A stretch of 47,457 nucleotides of DNA from an uncultured Veillonella sp. (lineage in GTDB: Bacteria; Bacillota; Negativicutes; Veillonellales; Veillonellaceae), in the NCBI GenBank assembly GCA_902477915.1, contig CABSJA010000013.1, positions 1-47,457 on the forward strand. Reading direction: 5' to 3'. Made by a program: the position numbers and the translations under genes. Of the stretch, positions 1 through 8,340 are shown piece by piece. The notes under the pieces were generated by a model. That model did not search any database. It had not been told where the DNA came from and saw only the letters and a program-made list of their open reading frames with translations. The number at the start of each line of letters is the position of its first letter. Position 1 is the stretch's first letter.

Positions 1-14
1 AGATGGAGGACAAA

Positions 15-1190
15 ATGGACAAGGTAATTAGTTGTATTGTTCTCGCCGCTGGTGCTGGGCGCCGTATGGGATATAAAGAAAATAAGATATTTATCCCTTT
101 AGGGAGATTCTCTATCATTCAGCGTACACTACAAAATGTAGCAAAGGTTGAAGGTTTGAATGAGATTATTCTCGTTGTAGCCGATGGTGAACAAGAGTTT
201 ATGACAAAACATATTCAAGAGTTAGATTTAACTGTTCCAGTTCACATCGTACTGGGTGGAAAAGAACGGCAAGATTCTGTAGCATGTGGACTCAAGGCTG
301 TATCAGAGGATACTAATATAGTTCTTGTTCATGATGGGGCGCGACCTTTAGCTTCTACTAAGCTGTTTAGTGATGTAGCTGAGGCGGCTAATATCCATGG
401 TGCAGCTACTGTAGGTGTTCCGGCTACGGATACCATTAAACGGGTTGATACAGATCATAATGTTTTGGAAACATTACATCGTAGTGAGTTATATCAAATT
501 CAAACGCCACAAGGCTTTCAAAAAGACTTGTTTGTAGAGGCTCATCAAGCGGCTTATGAAACAAAGTATCTTGGCACAGATGATGTATCTTTAGTAGAGT
601 ATATAGGAAAGCCTGTACATATAGTTGAAGGAGACTATTGTAATATAAAGGTAACAACACCGAATGATATTGCAGTAGCTAAACGATATTTAGGAATTGA
701 GGATACACGTATGCGCGTTGGATTTGGTTATGATATTCATCAATTAAAAGCAGGTCGCCCTTGTATTCTTGGCGGTGTTCATATCGAATCTGAACTTGGT
801 CCTGATGGTCATTCCGATGCGGATGTTCTCATTCATGCATTGATGGATGCCATGTTAGGTGCTGCAGGTTTACGAGATATTGGATATTATTTCCCGCCTG
901 AAGATGACCAGTATAAAGGGATTTCTAGTATGCTTTTACTAGAAAAGGTTAATTCCTTATTGAAAGAACGTGGGTTACAAGCCTATAATATAGATATTAT
1001 GGTTATTTCGGAGACACCTAAATTAAAGCCGCACATCGATATGATGAAGGCGAATTTACAATCTGTTTTAGAAATACCATTAGAACGTATTAGTATTAAA
1101 GCGACAACAAACGAAATGCTGGGTGCTATTGGGCGCCGCGAAGGCATTGCTGCACAAGCTGTCGTTTCTGTATATGAAGGAGAGGTATAA
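15..1190 (+). CDS. ispDF: Bifunctional IspD/IspF, MEP isoprenoid pathway enzyme
   Basis: Fusion of two enzymes of the non-mevalonate isoprenoid pathway. Residues 1 to about 230 are 2-C-methyl-D-erythritol 4-phosphate cytidylyltransferase (IspD): the nucleotide-binding signature LAAGAGRRMG is at the N-terminus, with VHDGARPL and TPQGF further on. From about residue 233 (MRVGFGYDIHQL) it is 2-C-methyl-D-erythritol 2,4-cyclodiphosphate synthase (IspF), with the metal-binding DIH and HSDADVLIHA. Together they make CDP-ME from MEP and CTP and later cyclise CDP-ME 2-phosphate, in the cytosol. I chose the ATG at 15 because GGAGG lies at 5-9; an in-frame ATG at 3 is possible, and the window edge hides anything further upstream. 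gltX follows 2 nt after the stop, so the two are probably cotranscribed. Identification is firm; the exact start is not. Confidence 0.95.
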   Translation: MDKVISCIVLAAGAGRRMGYKENKIFIPLGRFSIIQRTLQNVAKVEGLNEIILVVADGEQEFMTKHIQELDLTVPVHIVLGGKERQDSVACGLKAVSEDTNIVLVHDGARPLASTKLFSDVAEAANIHGAATVGVPATDTIKRVDTDHNVLETLHRSELYQIQTPQGFQKDLFVEAHQAAYETKYLGTDDVSLVEYIGKPVHIVEGDYCNIKVTTPNDIAVAKRYLGIEDTRMRVGFGYDIHQLKAGRPCILGGVHIESELGPDGHSDADVLIHALMDAMLGAAGLRDIGYYFPPEDDQYKGISSMLLLEKVNSLLKERGLQAYNIDIMVISETPKLKPHIDMMKANLQSVLEIPLERISIKATTNEMLGAIGRREGIAAQAVVSVYEGEV

Positions 1191-1192
1191 TC

Positions 1193-2662
1193 ATGAGTTC
1201 CATGAAAGTTCGTTTTGCTCCAAGCCCTACGGGTCCATTCCATATTGGTGGTGCTCGTTCTGCTTTGTTTAACTGGCTATTAGCACGTAAGGAAAAAGGC
1301 ACATTTGTATTGCGTATTGAAGATACAGATTTGGCTCGTTCCACACGTGAAAGTGAAGAAAATATCAAAGCTTCCTTACAATGGCTTGGCATGAACTGGG
1401 ATGAAGGTATTGATGTAGGTGGCGACAATGGCCCTTACCGTCAAACAGAACGTCTCGATTTATATAAAGAAGTAACACAACGCTTATTAGACGAAGGCAA
1501 AGCTTATGAGTGCTACTGTACACCAGAAGAATTAGATGCTGTTCGTCAAGAACAAATGGATCGTGGCGAAACACCTAAATATAATGGTCATTGCCAACAC
1601 TTAGACGAAGAAACTAAGGCTAAATATATTGCAGAAGGTCGTAAACCAACAATTCGCTTACGCGTTCCTTTGAATAAAACATATGCTTTCGACGATATGG
1701 TACGTGGCCATGTATCTTTTGAGTCCAACGGTGTAGGTGACTTCGTTATCGTTAAATCCGATGGTATTCCTGTATATAACTTTGCAGTAGTAATGGACGA
1801 TCATATGATGGGCATTACTCACGTTATTCGTGCAGAGGAACATTTATCTAATACACCACGTCAAATGGCTATTTATGAAGCTTTAGGTTGGGAAGTACCT
1901 AAGTTTGGCCATATTTCCTTGATTCTTGGTAAAGATTACAAGAAAATGTCCAAACGTCATGGTGCTACTTCTGTTGAACAATACAAACAATTAGGCTACT
2001 TGCCAGAAGCACTTGTAAACTTCTTAGCGCTTCTAGGTTGGGCTCCAGAAGGGGAAGAAGAGTTCTTTACACAAGATGAATTGATTCAAGCCTTCTCTAT
2101 GGATCGCGTAGCTAAGAACCCTGCCGTATTCGACATTGATAAATTGAACCATATCAACTTCCATTACATGAAAAACTTGAGCGATGAAGAGTTATTCCAT
2201 CTTTGCTTACCTCATTTGAAAGAGGTTGGTTTGGCTCCAGATAGCTTAAATCAAGCGGATATTGATTGGTTGACATTGTTATGCTCTACATTCCGTGATC
2301 ATATTAGCTATGGTGCCCAAATTAAAGATCATGTAGGCATGTTCATGGGTGAAACAGTTTTCCTTGAAGAAGGTCACGAAGAGGAATTGCGTGCTGTATT
2401 GAATGAAGAAACAGCACCAACAGTTCTTGGTGCATTCCGTAATGCATTGGCAGAACTTGATGAAATTACACCTGACGTTGTAAAAGCAACGATTAAAGCT
2501 GTTATGAAAGAAACTGCTTTGAAAGGTAAATTTGTATTCATGCCAATCCGTGTTGCTTTAACAGGTCAAATGCATGGTCCAGATTTGAATAATATCGTTA
2601 CATTACTTGGTAAAGAAAAATGCTTACATCGCTTAGACAATGTTAGCGCTTTAACAAAATAG
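1193..2662 (+). CDS. gltX: Glutamyl-tRNA synthetase
   Basis: Class I aminoacyl-tRNA synthetase that charges tRNA with glutamate (489 aa, normal length). The HIGH-type motif is in RFAPSPTGPFHIGGARSALF near the N-terminus and the KMSKS-type motif is KKMSKRHG near residue 250. The C-terminal part is the helical anticodon-binding region. In bacteria that carry GatCAB, as this one does (genes at 24290-27497), GltX is often non-discriminating and also makes Glu-tRNA(Gln), which GatCAB then amidates; that role is inferred here. The gene starts 2 nt after ispDF with GGAGAGG about 6 nt before the ATG, and is followed by an intrinsic terminator. Confidence 0.97.
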   Translation: MSSMKVRFAPSPTGPFHIGGARSALFNWLLARKEKGTFVLRIEDTDLARSTRESEENIKASLQWLGMNWDEGIDVGGDNGPYRQTERLDLYKEVTQRLLDEGKAYECYCTPEELDAVRQEQMDRGETPKYNGHCQHLDEETKAKYIAEGRKPTIRLRVPLNKTYAFDDMVRGHVSFESNGVGDFVIVKSDGIPVYNFAVVMDDHMMGITHVIRAEEHLSNTPRQMAIYEALGWEVPKFGHISLILGKDYKKMSKRHGATSVEQYKQLGYLPEALVNFLALLGWAPEGEEEFFTQDELIQAFSMDRVAKNPAVFDIDKLNHINFHYMKNLSDEELFHLCLPHLKEVGLAPDSLNQADIDWLTLLCSTFRDHISYGAQIKDHVGMFMGETVFLEEGHEEELRAVLNEETAPTVLGAFRNALAELDEITPDVVKATIKAVMKETALKGKFVFMPIRVALTGQMHGPDLNNIVTLLGKEKCLHRLDNVSALTK

Positions 2663-2680
2663 TAATAGAAGCTAATATAA

Positions 2681-2715
2681 AAGCTCTCATAGCTGAGGTT
2701 ATGGGAGCTTTTTTA
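2681..2715 (+). terminator. Intrinsic terminator after gltX
   Basis: AGCTCTCAT at 2682-2690 pairs with ATGGGAGCT at 2701-2709 (one G-T pair), followed directly by a T run. It ends the ispDF-gltX unit. Confidence 0.85.
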
Positions 2716-2721
2716 TGTATA

Positions 2722-2750
2722 TTGAGATTATTCAATAGAAATGCTATAAT
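2722..2750 (+). promoter_or_regulatory. Promoter for the BASS-family transporter
   Basis: TTGAGA at 2722-2727 and TATAAT at 2745-2750 are separated by 17 nt, with an extended -10 TG at 2742-2743. Transcription would begin near 2757, just after the gltX terminator. Confidence 0.8.
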
Positions 2751-2795
2751 AATCGGCGTCTTTTATTTTTATTTATTATGAAAGTGAGTGCTTTT

Positions 2796-3749
2796 ATGAG
2801 TATTATTCGTTCTCTTAACCACTTATTCAATAGCTATCTTTCATGGATCGTGCTATTGATGGCAGTGTTAGCGTATTTATTACCGACTGTATTTTCTTGG
2901 ATGACGCCGTACATTGCGTACATGCTTCAATTTGTTATGTTTGCCATGGGGTTAACATTAACAGCGCAAGTTTTCCTTGATGTATTTAAGCAACCAATGA
3001 AGGTTATTCTTGTATCTGTTATCCAATTCTTATGGATGCCATTGGCAGGTTTCTTAGTTGCTCTTATCTTTAATTTCCCTCCGGAAATTGGTATCGGCTT
3101 TATTTTGTTAGGTGCATGTCCTGGCGGTACAGCGTCTAATGTTATGACATTCCTTGCGAATGGTAATGTTCCTTTATCTGTATCTGCAACAACTGTTTCT
3201 ACATTGTTGGCTCCGATTTTGACACCTTTATTCGTTGTACTCTATGCAGGTGCTACATCTTCCATTGAAATTCAATTCATGCCGATGTTTATTTCTATCG
3301 TAAAAATCGTATTGGTACCAATCATCTTGGGTATCGTATTGAATTACTTCATCGGCTCTAAGATTGAACCTGTTAAATCTGTATGTCCTACAATTGCGGC
3401 CATTGCAGTATTGTTAATCTTGGCTGCTGTAACTGCAGTAAACCAAAAACAAATTGCTGAAACTGGTTTCATCATCTTCGTAGCTTGCTTGGTACAAAAT
3501 GTGAGTGGTTATGTAGTAACGTACTTCATTTGTAAGGCACTTAGCATCGATATTTCCTCTCGTCGTGCTATGCAAATTGAAGTGGCAATGCAAAATTCTG
3601 CATTATCCGTATCTTTAGCACTTAAACACTTTACACCTCAAGCAGCAGTAGCAGGTGCAGTGTTCTCCATTATCCATAACTTTACAGGCTCTATCTTTGC
3701 AGGTATTTGCCGTAAACATGATGATCAAGAAAAATTGGAAAACGCTTAA
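2796..3749 (+). CDS. Bile acid:sodium symporter (BASS/SBF) family transporter
   Basis: Integral membrane carrier of the SBF/BASS family, about 317 aa with roughly nine to ten hydrophobic segments. The family motif GACPGGTASN lies near residue 110, and the crossing helices contain paired polar residues as usual. Bacterial members carry diverse organic anions such as pantoate, oxo-acids or bile acids with sodium; the substrate cannot be read from the sequence. An ATG at 2778 is also in frame but has no ribosome site. The ATG at 2796 has AAAGTGAG upstream and gives the more usual N-terminus, so I prefer it. The gene has its own promoter and terminator and sits where Bacillus carries cysE, between gltX and cysS. 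Confidence 0.88.
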   Translation: MSIIRSLNHLFNSYLSWIVLLMAVLAYLLPTVFSWMTPYIAYMLQFVMFAMGLTLTAQVFLDVFKQPMKVILVSVIQFLWMPLAGFLVALIFNFPPEIGIGFILLGACPGGTASNVMTFLANGNVPLSVSATTVSTLLAPILTPLFVVLYAGATSSIEIQFMPMFISIVKIVLVPIILGIVLNYFIGSKIEPVKSVCPTIAAIAVLLILAAVTAVNQKQIAETGFIIFVACLVQNVSGYVVTYFICKALSIDISSRRAMQIEVAMQNSALSVSLALKHFTPQAAVAGAVFSIIHNFTGSIFAGICRKHDDQEKLENA

Positions 3750-3762
3750 TAGGTAATTCCTT

Positions 3763-3848
3763 ATCCTCATCTTTCAAATTCTATATCCAGAATATGCATG
3801 TTTAATAGGCTAATTGGATATGTTGAGAGATGAGGATTTTCTTGTTTT
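3763..3848 (+). terminator. Long-hairpin terminator after the BASS transporter
   Basis: ATCCTCATCT at 3763-3772 pairs with AGATGAGGAT at 3828-3837, and ATATCCA at 3783-3789 pairs with TGGATAT at 3815-3821 further in. A T-rich tract follows. The long arm could alternatively be a processed 3' structure. Confidence 0.7.
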
Positions 3849-3850
3849 CA

Positions 3851-3879
3851 TTGACTTTCTATAGGATAATTGATACAAT
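3851..3879 (+). promoter_or_regulatory. Promoter of the T-box/cysS transcript
   Basis: TTGACT at 3851-3856, a 17-nt spacer, and TACAAT at 3874-3879 with an extended -10 TG at 3871-3872. Predicted start is near 3886, which leaves room for the whole T-box leader. Confidence 0.8.
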
Positions 3880-3904
3880 ATTTACATATCTGAATATAGA
3901 TAAT

Positions 3905-4134
3905 TACTAATAGCTAAGACTGAAAGAAGTACTCTACAACTAACTTTTTAGCGAGAACCGATGGTGGGAGGGTTCAAGAATAGGTAGACGAAATGCATTC
4001 ACGAGCTGACACTCCGATTATAGGTAGGTTTGTCCGGTGACGCGCCGTTATGCGATGAGTGGGTACTGGATTGGTACCTAACAGAGTGGAACCGCGGACC
4101 ATCGTCTCTGTATGAGATGAGGGGTCTTTTTTAT
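3905..4134 (+). promoter_or_regulatory. T-box riboswitch, cysteine-specific, upstream of cysS
   Basis: Leader RNA that senses uncharged tRNA(Cys). The T-box core TGGAACCGCGG is at 4087-4097. It is followed by a competing terminator whose arms begin GACC (about 4097) and end GGTC (about 4126), then TTTTTT. In Stem I the terminal arm is GAACC/GGTTC, the helix below it is TCTAC/GTAGA, and the next unpaired loop contains TGC at 3994-3996 followed by A. That reads as the Cys specifier codon. A Stem III candidate, GGTAC/GTACC, lies just before the T-box. Uncharged tRNA(Cys) should favour the antiterminator and switch on cysS and the genes behind it. Specifier position is inferred from hand pairing. 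Confidence 0.9.
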
Positions 4135-4161
4135 TTTACGAACATGGAGGCATCGGTAACG

Positions 4162-5610
4162 ATGAGAGAAATTACAGTTTATAATACTATGACGCGCCAA
4201 AAAGAGGTGTTTAATCCTGTAACACCAGGTGAGGCAAAGATGTACGTATGTGGTGTTACACCATATAACCATCCTCATATTGGCAATGCACGTCCATTCG
4301 TAACATGGGACGTAATTCGTCGCTATATGAAACATGTAGGCTATAAAGTAACATATGTACAAAACTTTACTGATGTAGATGACAAAATCATCAATACATC
4401 CAATGGTGAAGGCGTATCTTGGGATACTATTGCAAATCGTTATATCGACAGCTATTTCGAAGTAATGGATGCCCTTGGTGTACAACGTGCTGATATTTAT
4501 CCTCGTGTTTCTACACATATCGAAGACATTATCGCTATGATTTCTACATTGATTGAAAAAGGCTATGCTTATGAACTCGATGGCGATGTATATTATAGCG
4601 TTGATAAATTTGAACACTATGGTGAGTTATCTGGCCGTACATTAGATGATATGGAAGCCGGTGCTCGTATCGAAGTTGATGGCCGTAAGAAAAATCCTAT
4701 GGACTTTGCATTATGGAAAGCAGCAAAACCAGGTGAACCGTATTGGGAAAGTCCTTGGGGTAACGGTCGTCCAGGCTGGCATATTGAATGTTCTGCGATG
4801 AGCCAAAAATATTTAGGTACAGAATTTGATTTCCATGGTGGCGGTAGCGATTTGATCTTCCCTCATCATGAAAATGAAATTGCTCAATCTGAAGGTTGTT
4901 CTGGTCAACATCCATCTGTACGCTACTGGTTACACAATGGTTTCATTACTATTAATTCTGAAAAAATGTCTAAATCCTTGAATAACTTCTTCTTGGTAAA
5001 AGATATTTTAGAACAATATAGTCCAGATGCATTGCGCTACTTCTTGTTGAGTACACATTATCGTAGTCCATTAGATTTCTCTGATGAACGTTTAGAAGAA
5101 GCAAATAAATCTTTAGAACGTTTAAGCACTGCTATTGAAAATCTATTGTACCTTGAAAAATGTGAACCAGGTCCATGTGATGAAGCGCAACACTTATTAG
5201 AAAAAGCTAAAGAGTATGAAGAAGAATTCGAAGCAGCTATGAGCGATGACTTCAATACTGCGTTAGCAACATCTAGCATGTTCGGTCTTGCTAAAGAGAT
5301 CAACATTTACTATCAAGCTGTAACAGGTCGTGAAGGTGTTGTTTGCCAAGAAGCTATTGCTGAAGTAAAACGTATCTTCAAGTTCATGACAGAAGTAATT
5401 GGTATTCTTGAAAAAGCATGGGAAGGCAACACAGGTGCTAACGCTGCTGAATATGAAGAATTAATGCAAGTAATCTTGTCTGTACGTCAAGCATGTCGCG
5501 ATCAAAAACAATGGGCATTAGCTGATTGTATCCGCGATCGTTTGGCTGAAATCGGTATTACTATTGAGGATTCTCCTCAAGGTGCACGGTGGAAAAAACG
5601 TGAAGTTTAA
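4162..5610 (+). CDS. cysS: Cysteinyl-tRNA synthetase
   Basis: Class I synthetase that attaches cysteine to tRNA(Cys), about 482 aa. The N-terminus has YVCGVTPYNHPHIGNAR, which includes the zinc Cys and the HIGH-type motif; KMSKSLNN forms the KMSKS loop. The zinc site continues at WHIECSAMS and at the FPHHENE segment. An open frame extends upstream to 4030 through the T-box, but that part is regulatory RNA. The ATG at 4162 has GGAGG at 4146-4150 and gives MREITVYNT, the expected start. It is the first gene of a Firmicute-type run cysS-mrnC-rlmB-yacP-sigH under T-box control. The 3' end overlaps the mrnC start by 11 nt. Confidence 0.97.
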   Translation: MREITVYNTMTRQKEVFNPVTPGEAKMYVCGVTPYNHPHIGNARPFVTWDVIRRYMKHVGYKVTYVQNFTDVDDKIINTSNGEGVSWDTIANRYIDSYFEVMDALGVQRADIYPRVSTHIEDIIAMISTLIEKGYAYELDGDVYYSVDKFEHYGELSGRTLDDMEAGARIEVDGRKKNPMDFALWKAAKPGEPYWESPWGNGRPGWHIECSAMSQKYLGTEFDFHGGGSDLIFPHHENEIAQSEGCSGQHPSVRYWLHNGFITINSEKMSKSLNNFFLVKDILEQYSPDALRYFLLSTHYRSPLDFSDERLEEANKSLERLSTAIENLLYLEKCEPGPCDEAQHLLEKAKEYEEEFEAAMSDDFNTALATSSMFGLAKEINIYYQAVTGREGVVCQEAIAEVKRIFKFMTEVIGILEKAWEGNTGANAAEYEELMQVILSVRQACRDQKQWALADCIRDRLAEIGITIEDSPQGARWKKREV

Positions 5611-6076
5611 ACAATTTCAATTCTTAAAGAATGAAGCAATAAAAAAGTTGACGGCTCTTGAACAAGAGCCGCTTCGTTTGCGTAAACGAACTGTTGAGGA
5701 GTGCCTCAGTGCAGATGCAGTTATGCTTGCCTATATTGGCGATGCCGTATACTCCATGTATGTTCGTGAACGAGTAGTACAGATGAATATATCCAAGGTA
5801 CAAGTGTTGCACACCATTGTTACTGAGTTTATTTGTGCTAAATCACAAGCGAAGGTATTGCTTGAAATAGAGGATACTTTCACAGAACAAGAACAAGCTA
5901 TTGCACGACGTGCTAGAAATAGTAATGTAAATGTGCCAAAAAGTAGTTCTGTTCAAGAGTATCGTAGTAGTACAGCTTTTGAAGCAGTACTCGGATTTCT
6001 TTATGAAACACGTCAAGATGAGCGCTTACAAGATGTTATGAAGCAAGCCTTTTCAATAACTCTACGAGGTATGTAG
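5600..6076 (+). CDS. mrnC: Mini-ribonuclease III (23S rRNA 3'/5' end maturation)
   Basis: Compact RNase III with a catalytic domain but no double-stranded RNA-binding domain; in Bacillus it trims 23S rRNA precursors. Visible motifs are ADAVMLAYIGDAVYSMYVRE, carrying the catalytic acid cluster, and EYRSSTAFEAVLGFLYE, carrying the second acidic site. The GTG at 5600 (GGTGGA six nt upstream) gives a 158-aa protein beginning MKFKQFQF. An in-frame ATG at 5564 lies deeper inside cysS and has no ribosome site. The 11-nt overlap with cysS implies translational coupling, and the gene pair is conserved in Firmicutes. Confidence 0.92.
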   Translation: MKFKQFQFLKNEAIKKLTALEQEPLRLRKRTVEECLSADAVMLAYIGDAVYSMYVRERVVQMNISKVQVLHTIVTEFICAKSQAKVLLEIEDTFTEQEQAIARRARNSNVNVPKSSSVQEYRSSTAFEAVLGFLYETRQDERLQDVMKQAFSITLRGM

Positions 6077-6077
6077 T

Positions 6078-6809
6078 ATGGATAATTATATTGTAGGTCG
6101 CAATGCGGTTAAAGAGGCCCTTAAAAGTGGTCGTTCCATCCAGCGCATTATGGTCAGTGAAGATAAGGTTAAAACAGGTCTAGCTGATATTGTTGGCCTT
6201 GCTAAATCTCAAGGCATTGAAGTGCGTCCAACACCTATCAAACAAATGAATAAATATGATTTAGAGGTACCACATCAAGGTGTTATTGCTCTTGTTTCTG
6301 CTGTTCAATTTAAAGAACTAGGTGAAGTACTACAAGAGACAAATCATGATGTTCCTTTGCTTATTCTAACAGATGGCGTTGAGGATCCACATAACATGGG
6401 TGCAATTATCCGTACTGCGGAATGTGTAGGGGCTACAGCCGTTCTCATTCCTAAGCGTCACAATGCACCTATTAATGCTACCGTGGCTAAAACATCGGCA
6501 GGTGCTATTGAGCAAATTCCACTTGTACAAGTTGGGAATGTAGCCCAAACCATTAAACAACTTCAGAAACAAGGTTTTTGGGTTATGGGCGCTCATATGG
6601 AAGGAGATCGTACCTTATACGAGGCGGATATGACAATTCCTACAGTTATCGTTATCGGTAATGAAGGTAAGGGCATTAGCCGCGTTGTGAAAGAGGCTTG
6701 TGATTTCCTCGTTACCATCCCTATGTATGGGAATTTAAATTCTTTGAATGCATCTGTTGCAGCCGCCGTTCTTATGTATGAAGCGGTTCGTCAACGACAA
6801 GCTAAATAA
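6078..6809 (+). CDS. rlmB: 23S rRNA 2'-O-methyltransferase, RlmB/TrmH (SpoU) family
   Basis: SpoU-family enzyme with a trefoil knot that methylates a ribose in the peptidyl-transferase region of 23S rRNA (G2251 in E. coli numbering). The 243 aa match the family. Residues 1-75 form the small RNA-binding domain (YIVGRNAVKEAL). The knot motifs are DGVEDPHNMGAIIRTAECVGA, VIVIGNEGKGISRVVKE, and IPMYGNLNSLNASVAAAVLMYE. It starts 1 nt after mrnC with GAGGT upstream, so it shares the T-box transcript. The exact target nucleotide is assumed from the family. Confidence 0.93.
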   Translation: MDNYIVGRNAVKEALKSGRSIQRIMVSEDKVKTGLADIVGLAKSQGIEVRPTPIKQMNKYDLEVPHQGVIALVSAVQFKELGEVLQETNHDVPLLILTDGVEDPHNMGAIIRTAECVGATAVLIPKRHNAPINATVAKTSAGAIEQIPLVQVGNVAQTIKQLQKQGFWVMGAHMEGDRTLYEADMTIPTVIVIGNEGKGISRVVKEACDFLVTIPMYGNLNSLNASVAAAVLMYEAVRQRQAK

Positions 6810-6811
6810 TT

Positions 6812-7345
6812 ATGTTAAAAGATATCTTAATTGTAGATGGATATAATGTGATATTCGCCTGGACTCATCTAAAGAAATTGGCTCATGAGTCATTAGAACA
6901 TGCCCGTATGGAGCTTAGAGATAGATTGTTGAATTACGGAAAATTCAAAGGATACGAAGTTATCCTTGTGTTTGACGGTAAATATACAAAGTCTGGAGGT
7001 TCTGTAGAGGCGATTACGAGCGGATTTCTTGAAGTGTATACTGAGGATGGAGAGACGGCGGATTCCTTTATTGAACGAGAGGTATTTTTGCGGAAGGGCA
7101 AATATACCAATGTATATGTTGTAACCTCTGATGGAGCTGAACAAAATCAAATTCTCGGATCTGGTGGTTTACGGATTCCAGCTCGAGAATTGCAAAATAT
7201 GATTCGCATAGCTAAGGAAGAGGAACGACTACAATACGCTCATGAACATAGACGAGATCAATTTAGCTTGCGACGTAATGAAGTAGGAGGTTTATTATCT
7301 CCTGAAGTAGCTGAAAAGCTAGAGAAGTTACGTCGTGGCCATTGA
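6812..7345 (+). CDS. yacP: NYN-domain RNA-binding/endoribonuclease protein (YacP/Rae1)
   Basis: YacP family, called Rae1 in Bacillus, where it enters the ribosomal A site and cuts certain mRNAs. The PIN-like NYN fold is shown by ILIVDGYNVIFAW at the N-terminus, VILVFDGKYTKSGG, GETADSFIEREV and VYVVTSDGAEQ, which supply conserved acidic residues. The 177 aa match the usual length of about 170. The C-terminal third is charged and helical. It begins 2 nt after rlmB without a clear Shine-Dalgarno, so it may depend on coupled translation. Its position between rlmB and sigH is the same as in Bacillus. Confidence 0.9.
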   Translation: MLKDILIVDGYNVIFAWTHLKKLAHESLEHARMELRDRLLNYGKFKGYEVILVFDGKYTKSGGSVEAITSGFLEVYTEDGETADSFIEREVFLRKGKYTNVYVVTSDGAEQNQILGSGGLRIPARELQNMIRIAKEEERLQYAHEHRRDQFSLRRNEVGGLLSPEVAEKLEKLRRGH

Positions 7346-7348
7346 TAG

Positions 7349-7377
7349 TTGAAAATCACATATACTTCCAGTATAAT
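7349..7377 (+). promoter_or_regulatory. Internal promoter before sigH-like gene
   Basis: TTGAAA at 7349-7354, spacer of 17 nt, TATAAT at 7372-7377; the predicted start is near 7384, upstream of the AAGGAGG ribosome site. It would let the sigma factor be expressed independently of cysteine-tRNA status. Confidence 0.75.
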
Positions 7378-7417
7378 GAATATATTGGTTTTTCTGCTCA
7401 ATTGTAAGGAGGAGCAT

Positions 7418-8092
7418 ATGAACAGCATTCATACACGCAAGTCCGATTACAATTTCAAAGAAATGACTGATGAGCAAGTTGTGGTCATAGCTCAAGAAGA
7501 GCAAAATGAGTTTGCAATCGATTATATTGTTAATAAATATAAAAACTTTGTTCGTGCAAAGGCGCGCTCTTACTTTTTAGTAGGCGCTGATCGTGAGGAT
7601 ATCATCCAAGAAGGCATGATTGGCCTCTATAAGGCTACGCGAGATTTTAAACATGATAAATTGGCGTCCTTTAGAGCTTTTGCAGAGCTTTGTATAACTA
7701 GACAAATTATTACGGCTATTAAGTCGGCAACAAGACAAAAACATGCGCCTTTAAATTCCTATGTATCGTTAAATAAACCGGTATATACAGAGGAATCAGA
7801 GCGTACGTTGATCGAGATGCTATCCTCAGCAAAGGTTACCAATCCTGAGGATCTTATTATCAGCCAAGAAGAATTGGATGATATTGAGCGCAATATTGGT
7901 CATATTTTAAGTGAACTCGAGTGGGAGGTCTTGGAAGGATATTTAGACGGACGTTCTTACCAAGAAATGGCTGAGGTCACAGATCGCAGTGTCAAATCTA
8001 TAGACAATGCGTTACAAAGGGTTAAACGTAAATTAGAGAAGTATTTAGAACATCGGGTTTTGGATTCTCCAAGAGCCACACAGGAAGGATGA
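7418..8092 (+). CDS. sigH: SigH-like RNA polymerase sigma factor
   Basis: Small sigma-70 family factor, about 224 aa. Region 2 contains DREDIIQEGMIGLYKATRDF (core binding and -10 recognition). Region 4 contains a helix-turn-helix, LDGRSYQEMAEVTDRSVKSI, for -35 binding. Position after yacP and the overall shape match Bacillus SigH (Spo0H), which controls stationary-phase and competence genes. An open frame reaches back to 7349, but the perfect AAGGAGG at 7407-7413 fixes the ATG at 7418. The stop overlaps a potential ATG of secG, yet secG more likely starts at 8098. If the host is Veillonella, it does not sporulate, so the regulon must differ from that of Bacillus. Confidence 0.88.
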   Translation: MNSIHTRKSDYNFKEMTDEQVVVIAQEEQNEFAIDYIVNKYKNFVRAKARSYFLVGADREDIIQEGMIGLYKATRDFKHDKLASFRAFAELCITRQIITAIKSATRQKHAPLNSYVSLNKPVYTEESERTLIEMLSSAKVTNPEDLIISQEELDDIERNIGHILSELEWEVLEGYLDGRSYQEMAEVTDRSVKSIDNALQRVKRKLEKYLEHRVLDSPRATQEG

Positions 8093-8097
8093 CAGTC

Positions 8098-8334
8098 GTG
8101 ACAAATTTCTTAATGATTGTAGAAGTTATTGTATCTATCTTATTAATCGTAGTAGTTGTTGCACAGAATAGCAAAAACGCAGGCATGGGTGGTGCTGTTT
8201 CTGGTGCGGCAGACTCTTCTTTTGGTGGTAAGCAACGCGGTTTAGACGCTTTCTTATCTAAATGTACGATTATATTGGGGATTATCTTTGCTGTGTTGAG
8301 CTTAGTGTTAGGGGCAATGATTAATCAATTCTAA
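8098..8334 (+). CDS. secG: Protein-export membrane protein SecG
   Basis: Small subunit of the SecYEG translocon in the inner membrane. The 78 aa form two transmembrane helices (residues about 3-22 and 52-75) joined by the conserved glycine-rich loop NAGMGGAVSGAADSSFGG. The GTG at 8098 is chosen because GGAAGG at 8083-8088 stands 9 nt away; the ATG at 8089 touches that same site and overlaps the sigH stop, so it is unlikely. secG followed by rnr and smpB is a common order in Firmicutes. A terminator follows directly. Confidence 0.93.
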   Translation: MTNFLMIVEVIVSILLIVVVVAQNSKNAGMGGAVSGAADSSFGGKQRGLDAFLSKCTIILGIIFAVLSLVLGAMINQF

Positions 8335-8340
8335 TGATGA

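Noticed and set aside
4030..4161. N-terminal extension of cysS back to 4030
   Set aside because: The stretch is the T-box antiterminator and terminator region; the ATG at 4162 has GGAGG and gives the normal CysRS start.
4078..4617. 179-codon antisense frame over cysS
   Set aside because: Shadow of the cysS frame with Cys/Ile/Tyr-rich, non-protein-like composition.
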